Assembly: GCA_017556705.1 (NCBI GenBank)
Contig: JAFYMG010000016.1
Span: forward strand, 224,377-288,376
DNA: 64,000 nt
Direction of reading: 5' to 3'
Source: Paludibacteraceae bacterium
GTDB lineage: Bacteria; Bacteroidota; Bacteroidia; Bacteroidales; Paludibacteraceae
The notes below the pieces were generated by a model. That model did no database searches. It was not told where the DNA came from and saw nothing but the letters and a program-made list of their open reading frames with translations. The translations under genes were made by a program, and so were the position numbers. Shown here piece by piece: positions 1 to 6,916 of this stretch (position 1 is its first letter; each line of letters begins with the position of its first letter).

Positions 1-1
1 A

Positions 2-187
2 CATGGTTTAGCGAAAACTCGCTATATCAAGATCCCTTATTTCTATGAGGATTATCATGGGCAAGAGATGAAAGGTTATCATAAGGATAAGGGAAAGGGG
101 TATGTTTTTAAGGCGGAGGATTTTCTTGATGAGAATGAGTTAGCTCATATTCGCAAAATTCTTCGCAGCAATAGAGAGGGTGGTTAG
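2..187 (+). CDS. C-terminal end of an unidentified protein (partial)
   Basis: An open frame enters from the left edge and stops at TAG 185-187, giving 61 residues. The visible end is charged, with KIPYFYEDYHG near its start and a helical tail DENELAHIRKILRSNREGG. I do not recognise the family. It lies upstream of a terminator hairpin and of the TGTCAC repeat array, so it probably ends an operon of the mobile element that begins outside the window. The lysine- and tyrosine-rich composition would fit a DNA-handling protein, but that is only an impression. Confidence 0.55.
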   Translation, partial: HGLAKTRYIKIPYFYEDYHGQEMKGYHKDKGKGYVFKAEDFLDENELAHIRKILRSNREGG

Positions 188-238
188 TCCCCGAAGTGAC
201 GGTGACCTAAATCCTTAATATTTTTTTTCTTCGGGAGG

Positions 239-273
239 GTGCGCTGGCTCGTGAGAGTAGGCGCACTTTTTTT
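239..273 (+). terminator. Intrinsic terminator
   Basis: GTGCGC (239-244) pairs with GCGCAC (261-266) and is followed by seven T. It sits about 50 bases after the stop of the leading partial gene and should end that transcript. Confidence 0.75.
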
Positions 274-383
274 GTGCCCAAAAGTAGGTGGAAAAATAAT
301 CTCCTTTTGCAAGGTCACTTTGTCACCACATAAATTAACTTTGTGTAATTCAAAAGTTTAATAGGTGACGTGGTTATTTTTCT

Positions 384-442
384 TGTCACCTTTTTGTCAC
401 TTTTTTGTCACTTTTTTGTAACCTATTGTCACCTTTTGTAAC
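384..442. repeat. Helically phased TGTCAC/TGTAAC direct repeats (iteron-like)
   Basis: Six copies of TGTCAC or TGTAAC followed by a short T run start at 384, 395, 406, 417, 427 and 437, so the spacing is 11, 11, 11, 10, 10 bases: one helical turn each. Further single copies lie at about 329 (same strand) and as GTGACA/GGTGAC on the other strand near 483-496. Such an array places every site on the same DNA face and is typical of iterons or of a cooperative regulator site. No gene overlaps it. Confidence 0.7.
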
Positions 443-616
443 TTTGTATATAACCTTTATAATCAATAACTTATAAAGTAAAGTGACAAGGTGACATAAT
501 TTTTATGTTTCGCAATTTTACGCACAATCGGTATGGATTGGTTGAAAAGTCGTAATGAATGTTGTGTGAATTGAGTATGTAGAACATTGGCAAAGCGAGT
601 GGCTCCGATATAATAC

Positions 617-844
617 ACCTTTACGCTGCAAAGTTAGTTACGCTCCATTACCCAGTACAAGGTTACACGGAGTTTTGAACCGCTGTACTCAAAAATCTCC
701 ATCCCACGGCTGACTCGCTGTGGGTAGTATTTTTGTCAAAAACCTTGTGCTGCTATTCCGCTACTCTGATAAAGCACCGTAAAGGTTATATCATACGCTC
801 ACTGCTTTATACGCAAATGTTCAACAATTAAAACTCAATTCATT
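617..844 (+). ncRNA. Structured leader RNA, copy 1
   Basis: The 230 bases before the gene at 845 fold by long-range pairing: ACCTTTACG (617-625) with CGTAAAGGT (778-786); ACAAGGTT (657-664) with AACCTTGT (741-748); GGAG-TTTTGA with TCAAAA-CTCC (669-700); and CCCACGGC with GCTGTGGG (hairpin near 701-723). The same layout recurs at 8722-8953, where two helices are conserved and one hairpin has a different sequence but still pairs. Similarity also runs into the first codons of the following gene. A cis-acting leader (attenuator or regulatory RNA) is inferred. Confidence 0.65.
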
Positions 845-1348
845 ATGTCACAACTTTCATTTTATCACGAGCTTTTTACTCCAACCACTCAGGTTACCGC
901 TTCTGCTTCAAGCGAAAATGTAAAGGTTGATCACCGCTTCAGCATTACCGCAAATGTTCTAAAATTTATTGTTTCACAAGATTTTTATCGTGATTGCGAT
1001 TGCGATGTGTTGGAGATTGAAATGCCCCGCGAGGAGTTCGAGGGTGTGGCTGTTAGTGCCTTGAGAGAGCGAGGTTTGGAATATACGCCTTATCTGTCAC
1101 AAGGCGAGCGCATAGAGTACGATTACCAATTAGAGGAAGAACTCCACCAATACGAGCAAGCGTTCAAAGCTTGGCTTGCAGCGATTGATAGCGAGCGCAG
1201 CCAATATGTCCACGCGTTTGATGTGGAGGAGTTTATAGAAGATGTTTTCTATCACTATAGCATAGAGAGCCGCTACTATGGTGTTCCTGTCTTGGCGCAC
1301 TATGAGTACAAAGAAATTTGCAAAAACTATTTACAAGAAAATAAATAA
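845..1348 (+). CDS. Acidic protein of a mobile element, unknown function
   Basis: A 167-residue protein with a clear excess of Asp and Glu (roughly 32 acidic against 16 basic residues). Its first 35 residues resemble those of the small protein at 8954 (ENVKVDHRFSITAN against VNVKVSHRFSNTAN), and both genes carry the same structured leader. The rest is rich in tyrosine and glutamate and has no motif I recognise. ArdA, encoded at 9580 in the same island, is an acidic DNA mimic, so a DNA-mimic antirestriction role is conceivable, but the sequence does not prove it. The next small gene follows 30 bases downstream, probably co-transcribed. Confidence 0.7.
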   Translation: MSQLSFYHELFTPTTQVTASASSENVKVDHRFSITANVLKFIVSQDFYRDCDCDVLEIEMPREEFEGVAVSALRERGLEYTPYLSQGERIEYDYQLEEELHQYEQAFKAWLAAIDSERSQYVHAFDVEEFIEDVFYHYSIESRYYGVPVLAHYEYKEICKNYLQENK

Positions 1349-1378
1349 TACGAACCCTAAAATTTGGAGGAAAAAATC

Positions 1379-1528
1379 ATGTCAGAGGCTAAGTCAAGAG
1401 AGATTTTGCACAATCTCAACAATCAAGTAAGTTTTGTAATCGATGAAATTGAAACGGGCGGTTTGCAATGTACATTGAAAACGCAAATGTTGCTCTATGA
1501 TTTGATAAATGAAATTTGGAACTACTAA
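1379..1528 (+). CDS. Small hypothetical protein (49 aa)
   Basis: ATG at 1379 is preceded by a strong purine-rich ribosome site (TTGGAGGAAAAAATC), which is unusual in this genome and supports translation. The product begins MSEAKSREILHNLNNQV and ends LLYDLINEIWNY. It is probably helical. I do not know the family. It is followed by a hairpin that may end the transcript starting before 845. Confidence 0.55.
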   Translation: MSEAKSREILHNLNNQVSFVIDEIETGGLQCTLKTQMLLYDLINEIWNY

Positions 1529-1533
1529 GCAGC

Positions 1534-1561
1534 TCCGCCCATCTCCAGCGAGGTGGGCGGA
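1534..1561. terminator. GC-rich hairpin after the small gene
   Basis: TCCGCCCA (1534-1541) pairs perfectly with TGGGCGGA (1554-1561). There is no T run directly after it, so it may be a 3' stabilising hairpin rather than a terminator. The remaining space to the next gene holds two promoters described below. Confidence 0.5.
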
Positions 1562-1674
1562 ACCCGACTGAGGGTGCGAAAATTCGCGCTCGCTCCCTGA
1601 CGGAAGCTCGCTATTTGATAGAAAAATCAACAAAAATGAAAAAAAGTGCATTTTTTTTGCATCTTTTTTGAGAT

Positions 1675-1710
1675 ACTGACAAGTTTTGACAGTTTGGTAT
1701 AGTAATTTTG
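1675..1710 (+). promoter_or_regulatory. Promoter with ACTG palindrome (P1)
   Basis: The dyad ACTGaCAAgttTTGaCAGT (1675-1693) lies directly upstream of a Bacteroidota promoter whose proximal box TAATTTTG is at 1703-1710. The stretch around that box (TTTGG...AGTAATTTTGCAG.CGAAAT.GAAAAA) closely matches the promoter of the tRNA-rtcB operon at 6720-6755, so the two promoters share ancestry although their palindromes differ. No gene starts between P1 and the next promoter at 1786. Confidence 0.55.
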
Positions 1711-1758
1711 CAGCCGAAATCGAAAAAATCACACTTTTTTTCCATTTTTATGGAGTGG

Positions 1759-1793
1759 CGGACACAAAATGTCCGAGTGATGTATTAATTTTG
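1759..1793 (+). promoter_or_regulatory. Promoter and CGGACA operator of the HIRAN operon (P2)
   Basis: CGGACA-N5-TGTCCG (1759-1775) is a perfect dyad. The proximal promoter box TAATTTTG is at 1786-1793. The same dyad with the same spacer length, and the same upstream run CACTTTTTTTCCATTTTT, stands before the WYL regulator at 13764. One regulator, most simply that WYL protein, should bind both. Confidence 0.75.
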
Positions 1794-1865
1794 CAGTGAA
1801 AATAAAGCCGTGGGATTTTTTCGACGAAGAAAAAAAGAATTATTAACTACTAAATCAGTTCTGTT

Positions 1866-2216
1866 ATGAAGATTAAAAAGACTAAGGAACTCTTCTTGAG
1901 TTGTAACGTGGCTGGCTTTAGCCACTATGAGGGATGTATTGTTTTCGATCAATTGAAGATTGGTGCGCGATTGCAATTGGTTCGTGAGGATGAAAATGCT
2001 TATGACCACGATGCTGTAGCTATTTTCTTTGGTGATTCGCATTTGGGTTATGTGCCAAGTAGCAAGAACGAGCAGTTGGCAACTATGCTCGATCTTGGTC
2101 ATGGTGATTTGTTTGAGGCATATGTGCAGCGTCTTGATCCGACTGCCCATCCTGAGCAACAAGTGCATGTTGCTATCTTTATGAAGGCAAATGATAGTGT
2201 TATTAACGAGCGTTAA
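1866..2216 (+). CDS. HIRAN-domain protein
   Basis: The 116-residue protein is little more than a HIRAN domain: VAGFSHYEG near residue 15, a GARLQLVREDENAYDHDAVA segment near 35-55 and LGYVPSSKNEQLA near 63-75 match the family's pattern. HIRAN domains bind DNA ends or stalled forks in HLTF-type helicases and occur alone in bacterial mobile elements. It is the first gene of an operon with four small genes behind it, and its promoter carries the CGGACA operator shared with the WYL regulator at 13764. A role in sensing nucleic-acid damage is inferred from the domain only. Confidence 0.8.
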   Translation: MKIKKTKELFLSCNVAGFSHYEGCIVFDQLKIGARLQLVREDENAYDHDAVAIFFGDSHLGYVPSSKNEQLATMLDLGHGDLFEAYVQRLDPTAHPEQQVHVAIFMKANDSVINER

Positions 2217-2226
2217 TTGTAGGGTT

Positions 2227-2421
2227 ATGGGACTATTTGATTTTCTTTTTGGCTCTGATGAGAGCAGTTTCAATACTGAGGATTACCGCAGTATGAGTGA
2301 AGATCGCCGTCATCGCGCTAGTGGTTCAGGCAACTGGACCTCTCGCGAAGACTGGGACTGTGGCGATTACGACAGCGATGGCATGTCGGGATTTGATTCG
2401 TATGAGGATAATGATTTTTGA
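2227..2421 (+). CDS. Small acidic protein, MGLFDFLFG start
   Basis: ATG 2227 is chosen because it gives the common MGLFDFLFG-type N-terminus and lies 10 bases after the HIRAN stop; an upstream in-frame ATG at 2191 would overlap HIRAN by 26 bases. The 64 residues are rich in Asp, Ser and Gly and look disordered after residue 12 (SDESSFNTEDYRS, then DCGDYDSDGMSGFDSYEDNDF). No family is recognised. Co-transcription with the HIRAN gene is likely. Confidence 0.6.
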   Translation: MGLFDFLFGSDESSFNTEDYRSMSEDRRHRASGSGNWTSREDWDCGDYDSDGMSGFDSYEDNDF

Positions 2422-2450
2422 TTTGGTTGAACTCCTTAAATTTTGAAAAG

Positions 2451-2540
2451 ATGGATGATATTCTGGCATTATTGATTGCTCTCGCACAAATAGGATTAGG
2501 TGCATGGTGCTTGATTGAAATGTTTTGTTATTATTTTTGA
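2451..2540 (+). CDS. Membrane micro-protein (29 aa)
   Basis: ATG 2451 follows the purine stretch TTTTGAAAAG. The product MDDILALLIALAQIGLGAWC... is almost entirely one predicted membrane helix. It lies between genes in the same operon with 29 bases before and 4 after it. Being so short it could be chance, but the start context, the spacing and the hydrophobic pattern argue for translation. No function known. Confidence 0.45.
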   Translation: MDDILALLIALAQIGLGAWCLIEMFCYYF

Positions 2541-2544
2541 TAAT

Positions 2545-2778
2545 ATGGTAAAGAAAGAGAATTGTGTTGCTCATGTTGAGAGCAATAGGAATGGTTATTA
2601 TTCGGTTTATTGCGAGGAGCAATTTCCCTTTGGCTTCTTTGGTGAGGGATATTCCATTGAGGAAGCAAAGCAAGATTTCATTGCTGTGTTTGAGGCTTTT
2701 TGTGCTGACCACTTGAAGCGCACAGGTGAAGTAGTGGAAGCTACATTCACTTTTGTGCTGGATGAATCTGCCCTCTAA
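2545..2778 (+). CDS. HicB-like fold protein
   Basis: The start ATG 2545 follows the micro-protein stop by four bases. The 77 residues have the HicB/UPF0150 pattern: a strand with YYSVYCEEQFPFGFFGEGYSIEEAKQDF, i.e. an aromatic strand, a glycine turn and the helix SIEEAKQDF. In toxin-antitoxin pairs HicB neutralises the HicA RNase, but no HicA gene is adjacent and no DNA-binding tail is visible, so it may be an orphan. Known family behaviour suggests RNase-H-fold binding; its partner here is unknown. Confidence 0.6.
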   Translation: MVKKENCVAHVESNRNGYYSVYCEEQFPFGFFGEGYSIEEAKQDFIAVFEAFCADHLKRTGEVVEATFTFVLDESAL

Positions 2779-2796
2779 AAAAATGCAAGATAGGTT

Positions 2797-3033
2797 ATGA
2801 AAAAATATCAAGAAGTATCGCCTAAGAGGCTTGAGGAGTACAACTCCATTGTGGAGGAGGTAGATAAACGCGCCATGGAGCTTATGAGTGAGGAAATGGG
2901 CATGCCCGAGGACTGCTGCGTAATGGGTGGCTGTCATGTGTTTTGGAAACACAAGAAGCGTATTCTTCGTACGGAATACCATATGGTATGGCGCAGCCCT
3001 CAGGATCTCAATCCTACTTGGCATTTTGATTGA
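2797..3033 (+). CDS. Hypothetical protein, last gene of the HIRAN operon
   Basis: 78 residues, with a helical N-terminal half (LEEYNSIVEEVDKRAMELMSEE) and a second half containing EDCCVMGGCHVFWKHKKRILRTEY followed by a WRSPQDLNP end. The paired cysteines (CC and GGC) could bind metal. It starts 18 bases after the HicB-like gene. I do not recognise the family. Confidence 0.6.
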   Translation: MKKYQEVSPKRLEEYNSIVEEVDKRAMELMSEEMGMPEDCCVMGGCHVFWKHKKRILRTEYHMVWRSPQDLNPTWHFD

Positions 3034-3044
3034 GAATAGTAAAA

Positions 3045-3076
3045 TTTGCATTTTGCAAAAAAATGTAGTATCTTTG
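3045..3076 (+). promoter_or_regulatory. Promoter with TTTGCA palindrome (P3)
   Basis: TTTGCA-TTT-TGCAAA (3045-3059) is a perfect dyad overlapping the distal promoter element. The proximal box TATCTTTG is at 3069-3076, 36 bases before the start of the phosphatase/amidohydrolase gene. Confidence 0.6.
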
Positions 3077-3111
3077 CAGCAAAATTTGAACTTTAACACG
3101 ATCTTATACCT

Positions 3112-4659
3112 ATGCTTTACAATTTGATAGGCGACACACATGGTCGCGACGCATGGCGTCAATTAGTCCGCGAGGACGCGGTGAATGTTTTTCTCGGTGA
3201 TTATCTTGATCCTTATGGTCCTGAAATTAGGAAATCTGGAGAAAGTGCACTCCAAAACCTACAAGCAATTGTAGCTTATAAAGAGCAGCACCCTGAGACA
3301 ATCTTGTTGCTTGGCAATCACGATTTGCATTATCTATGGCGTGAATGTTATTCTCGCTATAACTATCAATGTGCAAAACTTTTTGCTGAGTTCTTTCGCC
3401 AGAATTGGCACCATTTCAAGATGGCGTATGCCATCGGCAAACGCATCCTTGTTACCCATGCAGGAGTCACTAAACCATGGTGCAAATTGGTTGGTATACC
3501 AGAAGACTTATCAACCGAGCAATTGGCTGCCCAACTTAACCAAATGGCTAATGATGATGAGCAACTCCAATGCTTTACATCGCTCTTTTGCGGAATGGAC
3601 AGTGCTGGATATTCAGCTTCGGCTTCGCCAGTATGGGTGCGCCCTGAGACATTGATGGAGAATGGTAAACTCATCAATGAGGATAGCAAACAAATTGTGC
3701 AAATCGTAGGTCACACCAAAACAGATAACATTCAGCTCACACCGCCATTCTTCTTTGTAGATTGCCTTGCGACTGCTTGCCAATCCTTGTTGGTTAAATA
3801 TGAGGATGGCGGGTATGATTTTGATGTGTACAAACCCCATATCAAAACTACTATTGTGCCATATCGAGCTTTGGTGCTGAATATTCCGCACGCTTCAACC
3901 AATATCCCTGAGGAGTTTATGCCTCCGCAAATGTGGCACAATAGAGCTAACTCTATGCACAAATATCAAGAACATGCGCGTCCATTAGTAGATTATTATA
4001 CCGATGAATTGTTCTCTGTGGATGATGACAAGCGCATCAAACCGATAGTTTTTGACCTTTGTCGCACACTTTGCGATGTTGAGCGTATGGTTAATGACCC
4101 ACTTGAAGATGAGGGTTATGGTATTGTATGTAGCAAAGTGATGCGTCATGATCCTGGAGCAACAAAATGCTCAGTAGATTATAATCCTGCTCAATATAGG
4201 CAGAACCAGTCTTTGCTATTGCGTTATTTGGATTACCAACATTGTTTAGCCAAAACAATCATTAAAGCTTCGTATGATAAGCAACAGCTACGATCTAAGT
4301 CTGTTCTTCTAGTGGATTGCCATAGTTTCTCTTCTATGCCTACGGCATTGTGTGATCCAGGACCAGCAGAAGAGCAAGTGGACATTTGCATCGGGTATAA
4401 TGATGATGCCACATTGCCATCTGCTGGAATGATTGATTTAGTAGTGAGTCATTTTGAAGGATTTGGCTATAAAGTCGGTCGAAATACGCCTTTCTCGCAT
4501 AGCAAGACGGTGGAATGTCCTGTTCCATACCATTCGTTGATGATAGAAGTCAACAAGCGTTGCTATATGAATGAGCACACGCTTGAGAAAACGGAAGGTT
4601 TTAATCAATTGAAGGAGGTTATTCATGGTTTATATGAAAAACTTCTTTATCGGTCTTAA
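3112..4659 (+). CDS. Calcineurin-like phosphoesterase fused to N-formylglutamate amidohydrolase-like domain
   Basis: Residues 1-215 carry every metal-binding motif of a PPP-type metallophosphoesterase: GDTHG (7-11), GDYLD (29-33), GNHD (68-71), THAG (115-118) and GHT (200-202). Residues 250-515 match the N-formylglutamate amidohydrolase fold: NIPHAS (257-262), then a DVERM segment, DCHS and the E..KRCY end. Phosphoesterases of this type remove phosphates from proteins, nucleotides or RNA ends; the amidohydrolase half suggests a zinc-dependent amide hydrolase. The natural substrate is unknown. Two genes follow closely. Given the RtcB cassette 3 kb downstream, a role in RNA end processing can be proposed but is not shown. 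Confidence 0.8.
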   Translation: MLYNLIGDTHGRDAWRQLVREDAVNVFLGDYLDPYGPEIRKSGESALQNLQAIVAYKEQHPETILLLGNHDLHYLWRECYSRYNYQCAKLFAEFFRQNWHHFKMAYAIGKRILVTHAGVTKPWCKLVGIPEDLSTEQLAAQLNQMANDDEQLQCFTSLFCGMDSAGYSASASPVWVRPETLMENGKLINEDSKQIVQIVGHTKTDNIQLTPPFFFVDCLATACQSLLVKYEDGGYDFDVYKPHIKTTIVPYRALVLNIPHASTNIPEEFMPPQMWHNRANSMHKYQEHARPLVDYYTDELFSVDDDKRIKPIVFDLCRTLCDVERMVNDPLEDEGYGIVCSKVMRHDPGATKCSVDYNPAQYRQNQSLLLRYLDYQHCLAKTIIKASYDKQQLRSKSVLLVDCHSFSSMPTALCDPGPAEEQVDICIGYNDDATLPSAGMIDLVVSHFEGFGYKVGRNTPFSHSKTVECPVPYHSLMIEVNKRCYMNEHTLEKTEGFNQLKEVIHGLYEKLLYRS

Positions 4660-4688
4660 AAAAAAATAACCTTTAAAGTTTGTTAACC

Positions 4689-4853
4689 ATGGCGGAATAT
4701 ATGGATTTATCAGAACCTCGTTCTCCAAAATTCTTTGTTTTTACCCTCCTCGCTTGGATAATATTTTGTGTTATACTAATGGTGGGTGCAAGCATTAGAG
4801 AGCTAAAAGACTCTCGTGCAGCTGAGAAGGCAAAAATTGAACAAAAAAAATGA
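4689..4853 (+). CDS. Small single-span membrane protein (54 aa)
   Basis: Starts at ATG 4689, 30 bases after the fusion gene. After SEPRSPKF comes one strong membrane helix (FVFTLLAWIIFCVILMVGA) followed by a basic-acidic helix ending KAKIEQKK. Its stop is four bases before the next start, so the two are probably translationally coupled. Function unknown. Confidence 0.6.
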   Translation: MAEYMDLSEPRSPKFFVFTLLAWIIFCVILMVGASIRELKDSRAAEKAKIEQKK

Positions 4854-4857
4854 AACT

Positions 4858-5628
4858 ATGGAAAAATATAAATTTGATATTGATTTGTTTTTTGTTAGTC
4901 CAGAACCTGACAATTGGTTCGACACCATAGAGGTGCCTTTATCTGACAGTGAGGTAGATATTTTGGTGAATGCTATTATTGACCAAAAGTTTATATTGCC
5001 TTCTCGCCCTAATGATGATCTTGAGGGTGATGATTATTTAATTATAGAACGTGCACCGGAAGTTCGTAAGCGTATTCTTAAACAGATGGAAGAAGAGGCA
5101 GATACAAGAGGTTGGAAGGAGTTTATTCCTCAATTTGATAAAAATGCAAATATCTGTTTTGGGGAAGAATTATGGGAACTTGCAGAATCCTCACCTAGAT
5201 GGAGATTATTAAGCGAGGCTAAGGAGAACAAGCAAGTAATTTTGAAAAGATATTTCTTAATTGATCGAGAAAAGTTAATCCAAGCTACAGAATCGCATTC
5301 TTGGAATATTATTGATAGCACCCCTCAATTTGGCGACGCATGGGATGGTGCAATAGAGGGGCATCAAGAGGCTTGGATTGTAGCATTTTTATTATGGCGT
5401 GGGCGGCATAAAATATCTTATAAAAAGTCTTATGTGGCTCAAAAATGGTCAGCAAAAATTTGTATATCATCAATGCTTGATATTTGTGACCTTTTGCAAG
5501 ATATAGTAAACAAATGGAATGGAACTTGCTCGTATAATGGAGATATAGAAATTAATTTTGTACCTAAAAATGACGGAACTGATTCCGAGTTATTGATAGA
5601 AATTATTGATAGAATAGTTCAGAGTTAA
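4858..5628 (+). CDS. Hypothetical cytoplasmic protein (256 aa)
   Basis: I place the start at ATG 4858 (MEKYKFDIDLFF), immediately after the stop of the membrane protein; a longer frame starting at 4816 would overlap it. The protein is soluble and acidic, with no motif I recognise. Its end overlaps the stop codon of the convergent WYL gene by four bases (5625-5628). Base composition is more AT-rich than the flanks, as often for acquired genes. Likely part of the operon starting at 3112. Confidence 0.65.
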   Translation: MEKYKFDIDLFFVSPEPDNWFDTIEVPLSDSEVDILVNAIIDQKFILPSRPNDDLEGDDYLIIERAPEVRKRILKQMEEEADTRGWKEFIPQFDKNANICFGEELWELAESSPRWRLLSEAKENKQVILKRYFLIDREKLIQATESHSWNIIDSTPQFGDAWDGAIEGHQEAWIVAFLLWRGRHKISYKKSYVAQKWSAKICISSMLDICDLLQDIVNKWNGTCSYNGDIEINFVPKNDGTDSELLIEIIDRIVQS

Positions 5629-6653
5629 TCGTTCTCTTCGTTTCCTTGATACCTGCTCAATCCTAACACAAATTTCTTTTGCATTCTGCGCACTAACTGA
5701 CGCGGAGCAAGCACTTGAATTCCTTCTGCATATGCCATCAGGTCGCGCTCTAATTCGGGATTGATTATCACACGAAGTTGGAAGACGACGCTACCATCCT
5801 CGTTTTGTTGCACAATCTCTTGGCTTTTGTGAATAGGTTTGGTTTGGATGTATGGTGCTTCGTCTGGAGATGCCCAAAAACGCACAATCTCTGCTGAATC
5901 ACCAGTCTTGGTCACACCGACAATATTCTCAAAGTAAAGCTCAGGGTTGAATGATGGATCTTCACGGTAGGTTTCGTCATCTGCAATCTCTACGGATAGC
6001 ATACGGTCAAGCGCAAAACTGAATAGCATCCTTGCAGCAGTATGGCGACCGAAAAGGAACCATCTATTACGGAACTCCTTTAGCACATAAGGAGAGAATA
6101 AGTAAGTTCGTGGTTCAAAAGCACGGAATGATTTATAGCAAATCTTCAGCACTTTTTTCTCTAATATGGCTTGATGGATGAGAGGGATATAGTGAAGTCC
6201 CTTCAAACGGTCGTTTCGCTCGAGGTAGATGACGGGGTGATGTTCGGTACGCATACTTGCTACATGATCTTCCAATCGGCTGACAATATCCTCCATACCC
6301 TCCATCATGGAGAAGCCAGCCATTTGCTTGAGCAGCCCGACTGCTTCGCTCAATTGACGCACATCCTCTTTGTTGATAGGTGCTTTGGTAATGGAGTATT
6401 CAGGATCTTCGTAGGTGTAGTACTTGCGCTCTACTACAATGATAGGAGCAGCATAGCCCGCTTCGCTACGCATGAACTGAAGGTCCATTTGGATGGTTCT
6501 ACGGCTTGCCATACCGATACCACTTGCTCCATATTCATATAGGGCTTCCTCGCAAGCTTTCATCAAATCTTGGAGTGTCCATTTGCGTCTGCGGTTACGA
6601 AGGCAGTTGTCGATAGTTTTGTACCTAAGAAGGCTATTTTTGGAGGTTGACAT
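5625..6653 (-). CDS. WYL-domain transcriptional regulator (WYL1)
   Basis: 342 residues from ATG 6653 (MSTSKNSLLRYKTIDN); an extended frame upstream would cross its own promoter. N-terminal winged helix about 5-70 (TLQDLMKACEEAL, SRRTIQMDLQFMR), then the WYL domain with RWFLFGRH and FALDRML at about 205-230 and a WCX-type C-terminus. WYL domains sense nucleic-acid or nucleotide ligands and control defence, DNA-damage and RNA-repair genes. The gene is divergent from the tRNA-ncRNA-rtcB operon, and both promoters flank one palindrome (6701-6719). It is therefore very likely the regulator of that cassette and of itself. Confidence 0.88.
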   Translation of the reverse strand: MSTSKNSLLRYKTIDNCLRNRRRKWTLQDLMKACEEALYEYGASGIGMASRRTIQMDLQFMRSEAGYAAPIIVVERKYYTYEDPEYSITKAPINKEDVRQLSEAVGLLKQMAGFSMMEGMEDIVSRLEDHVASMRTEHHPVIYLERNDRLKGLHYIPLIHQAILEKKVLKICYKSFRAFEPRTYLFSPYVLKEFRNRWFLFGRHTAARMLFSFALDRMLSVEIADDETYREDPSFNPELYFENIVGVTKTGDSAEIVRFWASPDEAPYIQTKPIHKSQEIVQQNEDGSVVFQLRVIINPELERDLMAYAEGIQVLAPRQLVRRMQKKFVLGLSRYQGNEEND

Positions 6654-6676
6654 AGTAAAAAATGTAAAAAATCGTG

Positions 6677-6736
6677 CAAAATTAGTAATTTTTTTCGAAC
6701 TGCGCAATGTTTTTGCGCACTTGGGTAGTAATTTTG
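6677..6736. promoter_or_regulatory. Divergent promoters sharing TGCGCAA operator (P4)
   Basis: TGCGCAA-TGTTT-TTGCGCA (6701-6719) is a perfect dyad with the 5-base spacer also seen in the CGGACA operator. To its right is the plus-strand box TAATTTTG (6729-6736) for the tRNA-rtcB operon; to its left, on the minus strand, TAATTTTG (complement of 6677-6684) for WYL1. A single bound protein would control both directions. Confidence 0.8.
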
Positions 6737-6760
6737 CAGTCGAAATTGAAAAATAGCATC

Positions 6761-6828
6761 GCGGATTGGTGTAATTGGCAACATGTGGGTCTCATAATCC
6801 CAAGTTTCAGTTCGAATCTGAGTCCGCC
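6761..6828 (+). tRNA. tRNA with CAT anticodon (Met, or Ile2)
   Basis: Acceptor GCGGATT pairs with AGTCCGC (one G-T). The D arm GTGT/ACAT encloses AATTGGC, and the T arm is CAG-TTCGAAT-CTG. The anticodon loop is CTCATAA, giving CAT, with a stem TGGGT/TCCCA whose closing pair is a T-T mismatch. Position 8-9 is short by one base and CCA is not encoded. The compact, slightly irregular form is typical of phage or mobile-element tRNAs. CAT may be read as Met or, after lysidine modification, as Ile. It is the first product of the rtcB operon, about 20 bases after the likely start of transcription. Confidence 0.8.
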
Positions 6829-6841
6829 ACAAAATTTACTG

Positions 6842-6911
6842 GAGCGCTAGTTCAATGGATAGAACGATACACTACGGATGTATAGATCGAGGTTCGATTC
6901 CTCGGCGCTCT
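6842..6911 (+). tRNA. tRNA-Arg(ACG)
   Basis: Acceptor GAGCGCT/GGCGCTC, D arm TTC/GAA, anticodon stem ATACA/TGTAT with loop CTACGGA (anticodon ACG), T arm GAGG-TTCGATT-CCTC. CCA is not encoded. It lies 13 bases after the CAT tRNA and six bases before the structured RNA, so the three must be cut from one transcript. tRNA-Arg(ACG) is a known target of several anticodon nucleases (for example colicin D cuts Arg tRNAs), which may be why a mobile element carries a spare. Confidence 0.9.
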
Positions 6912-6916
6912 ACGAT

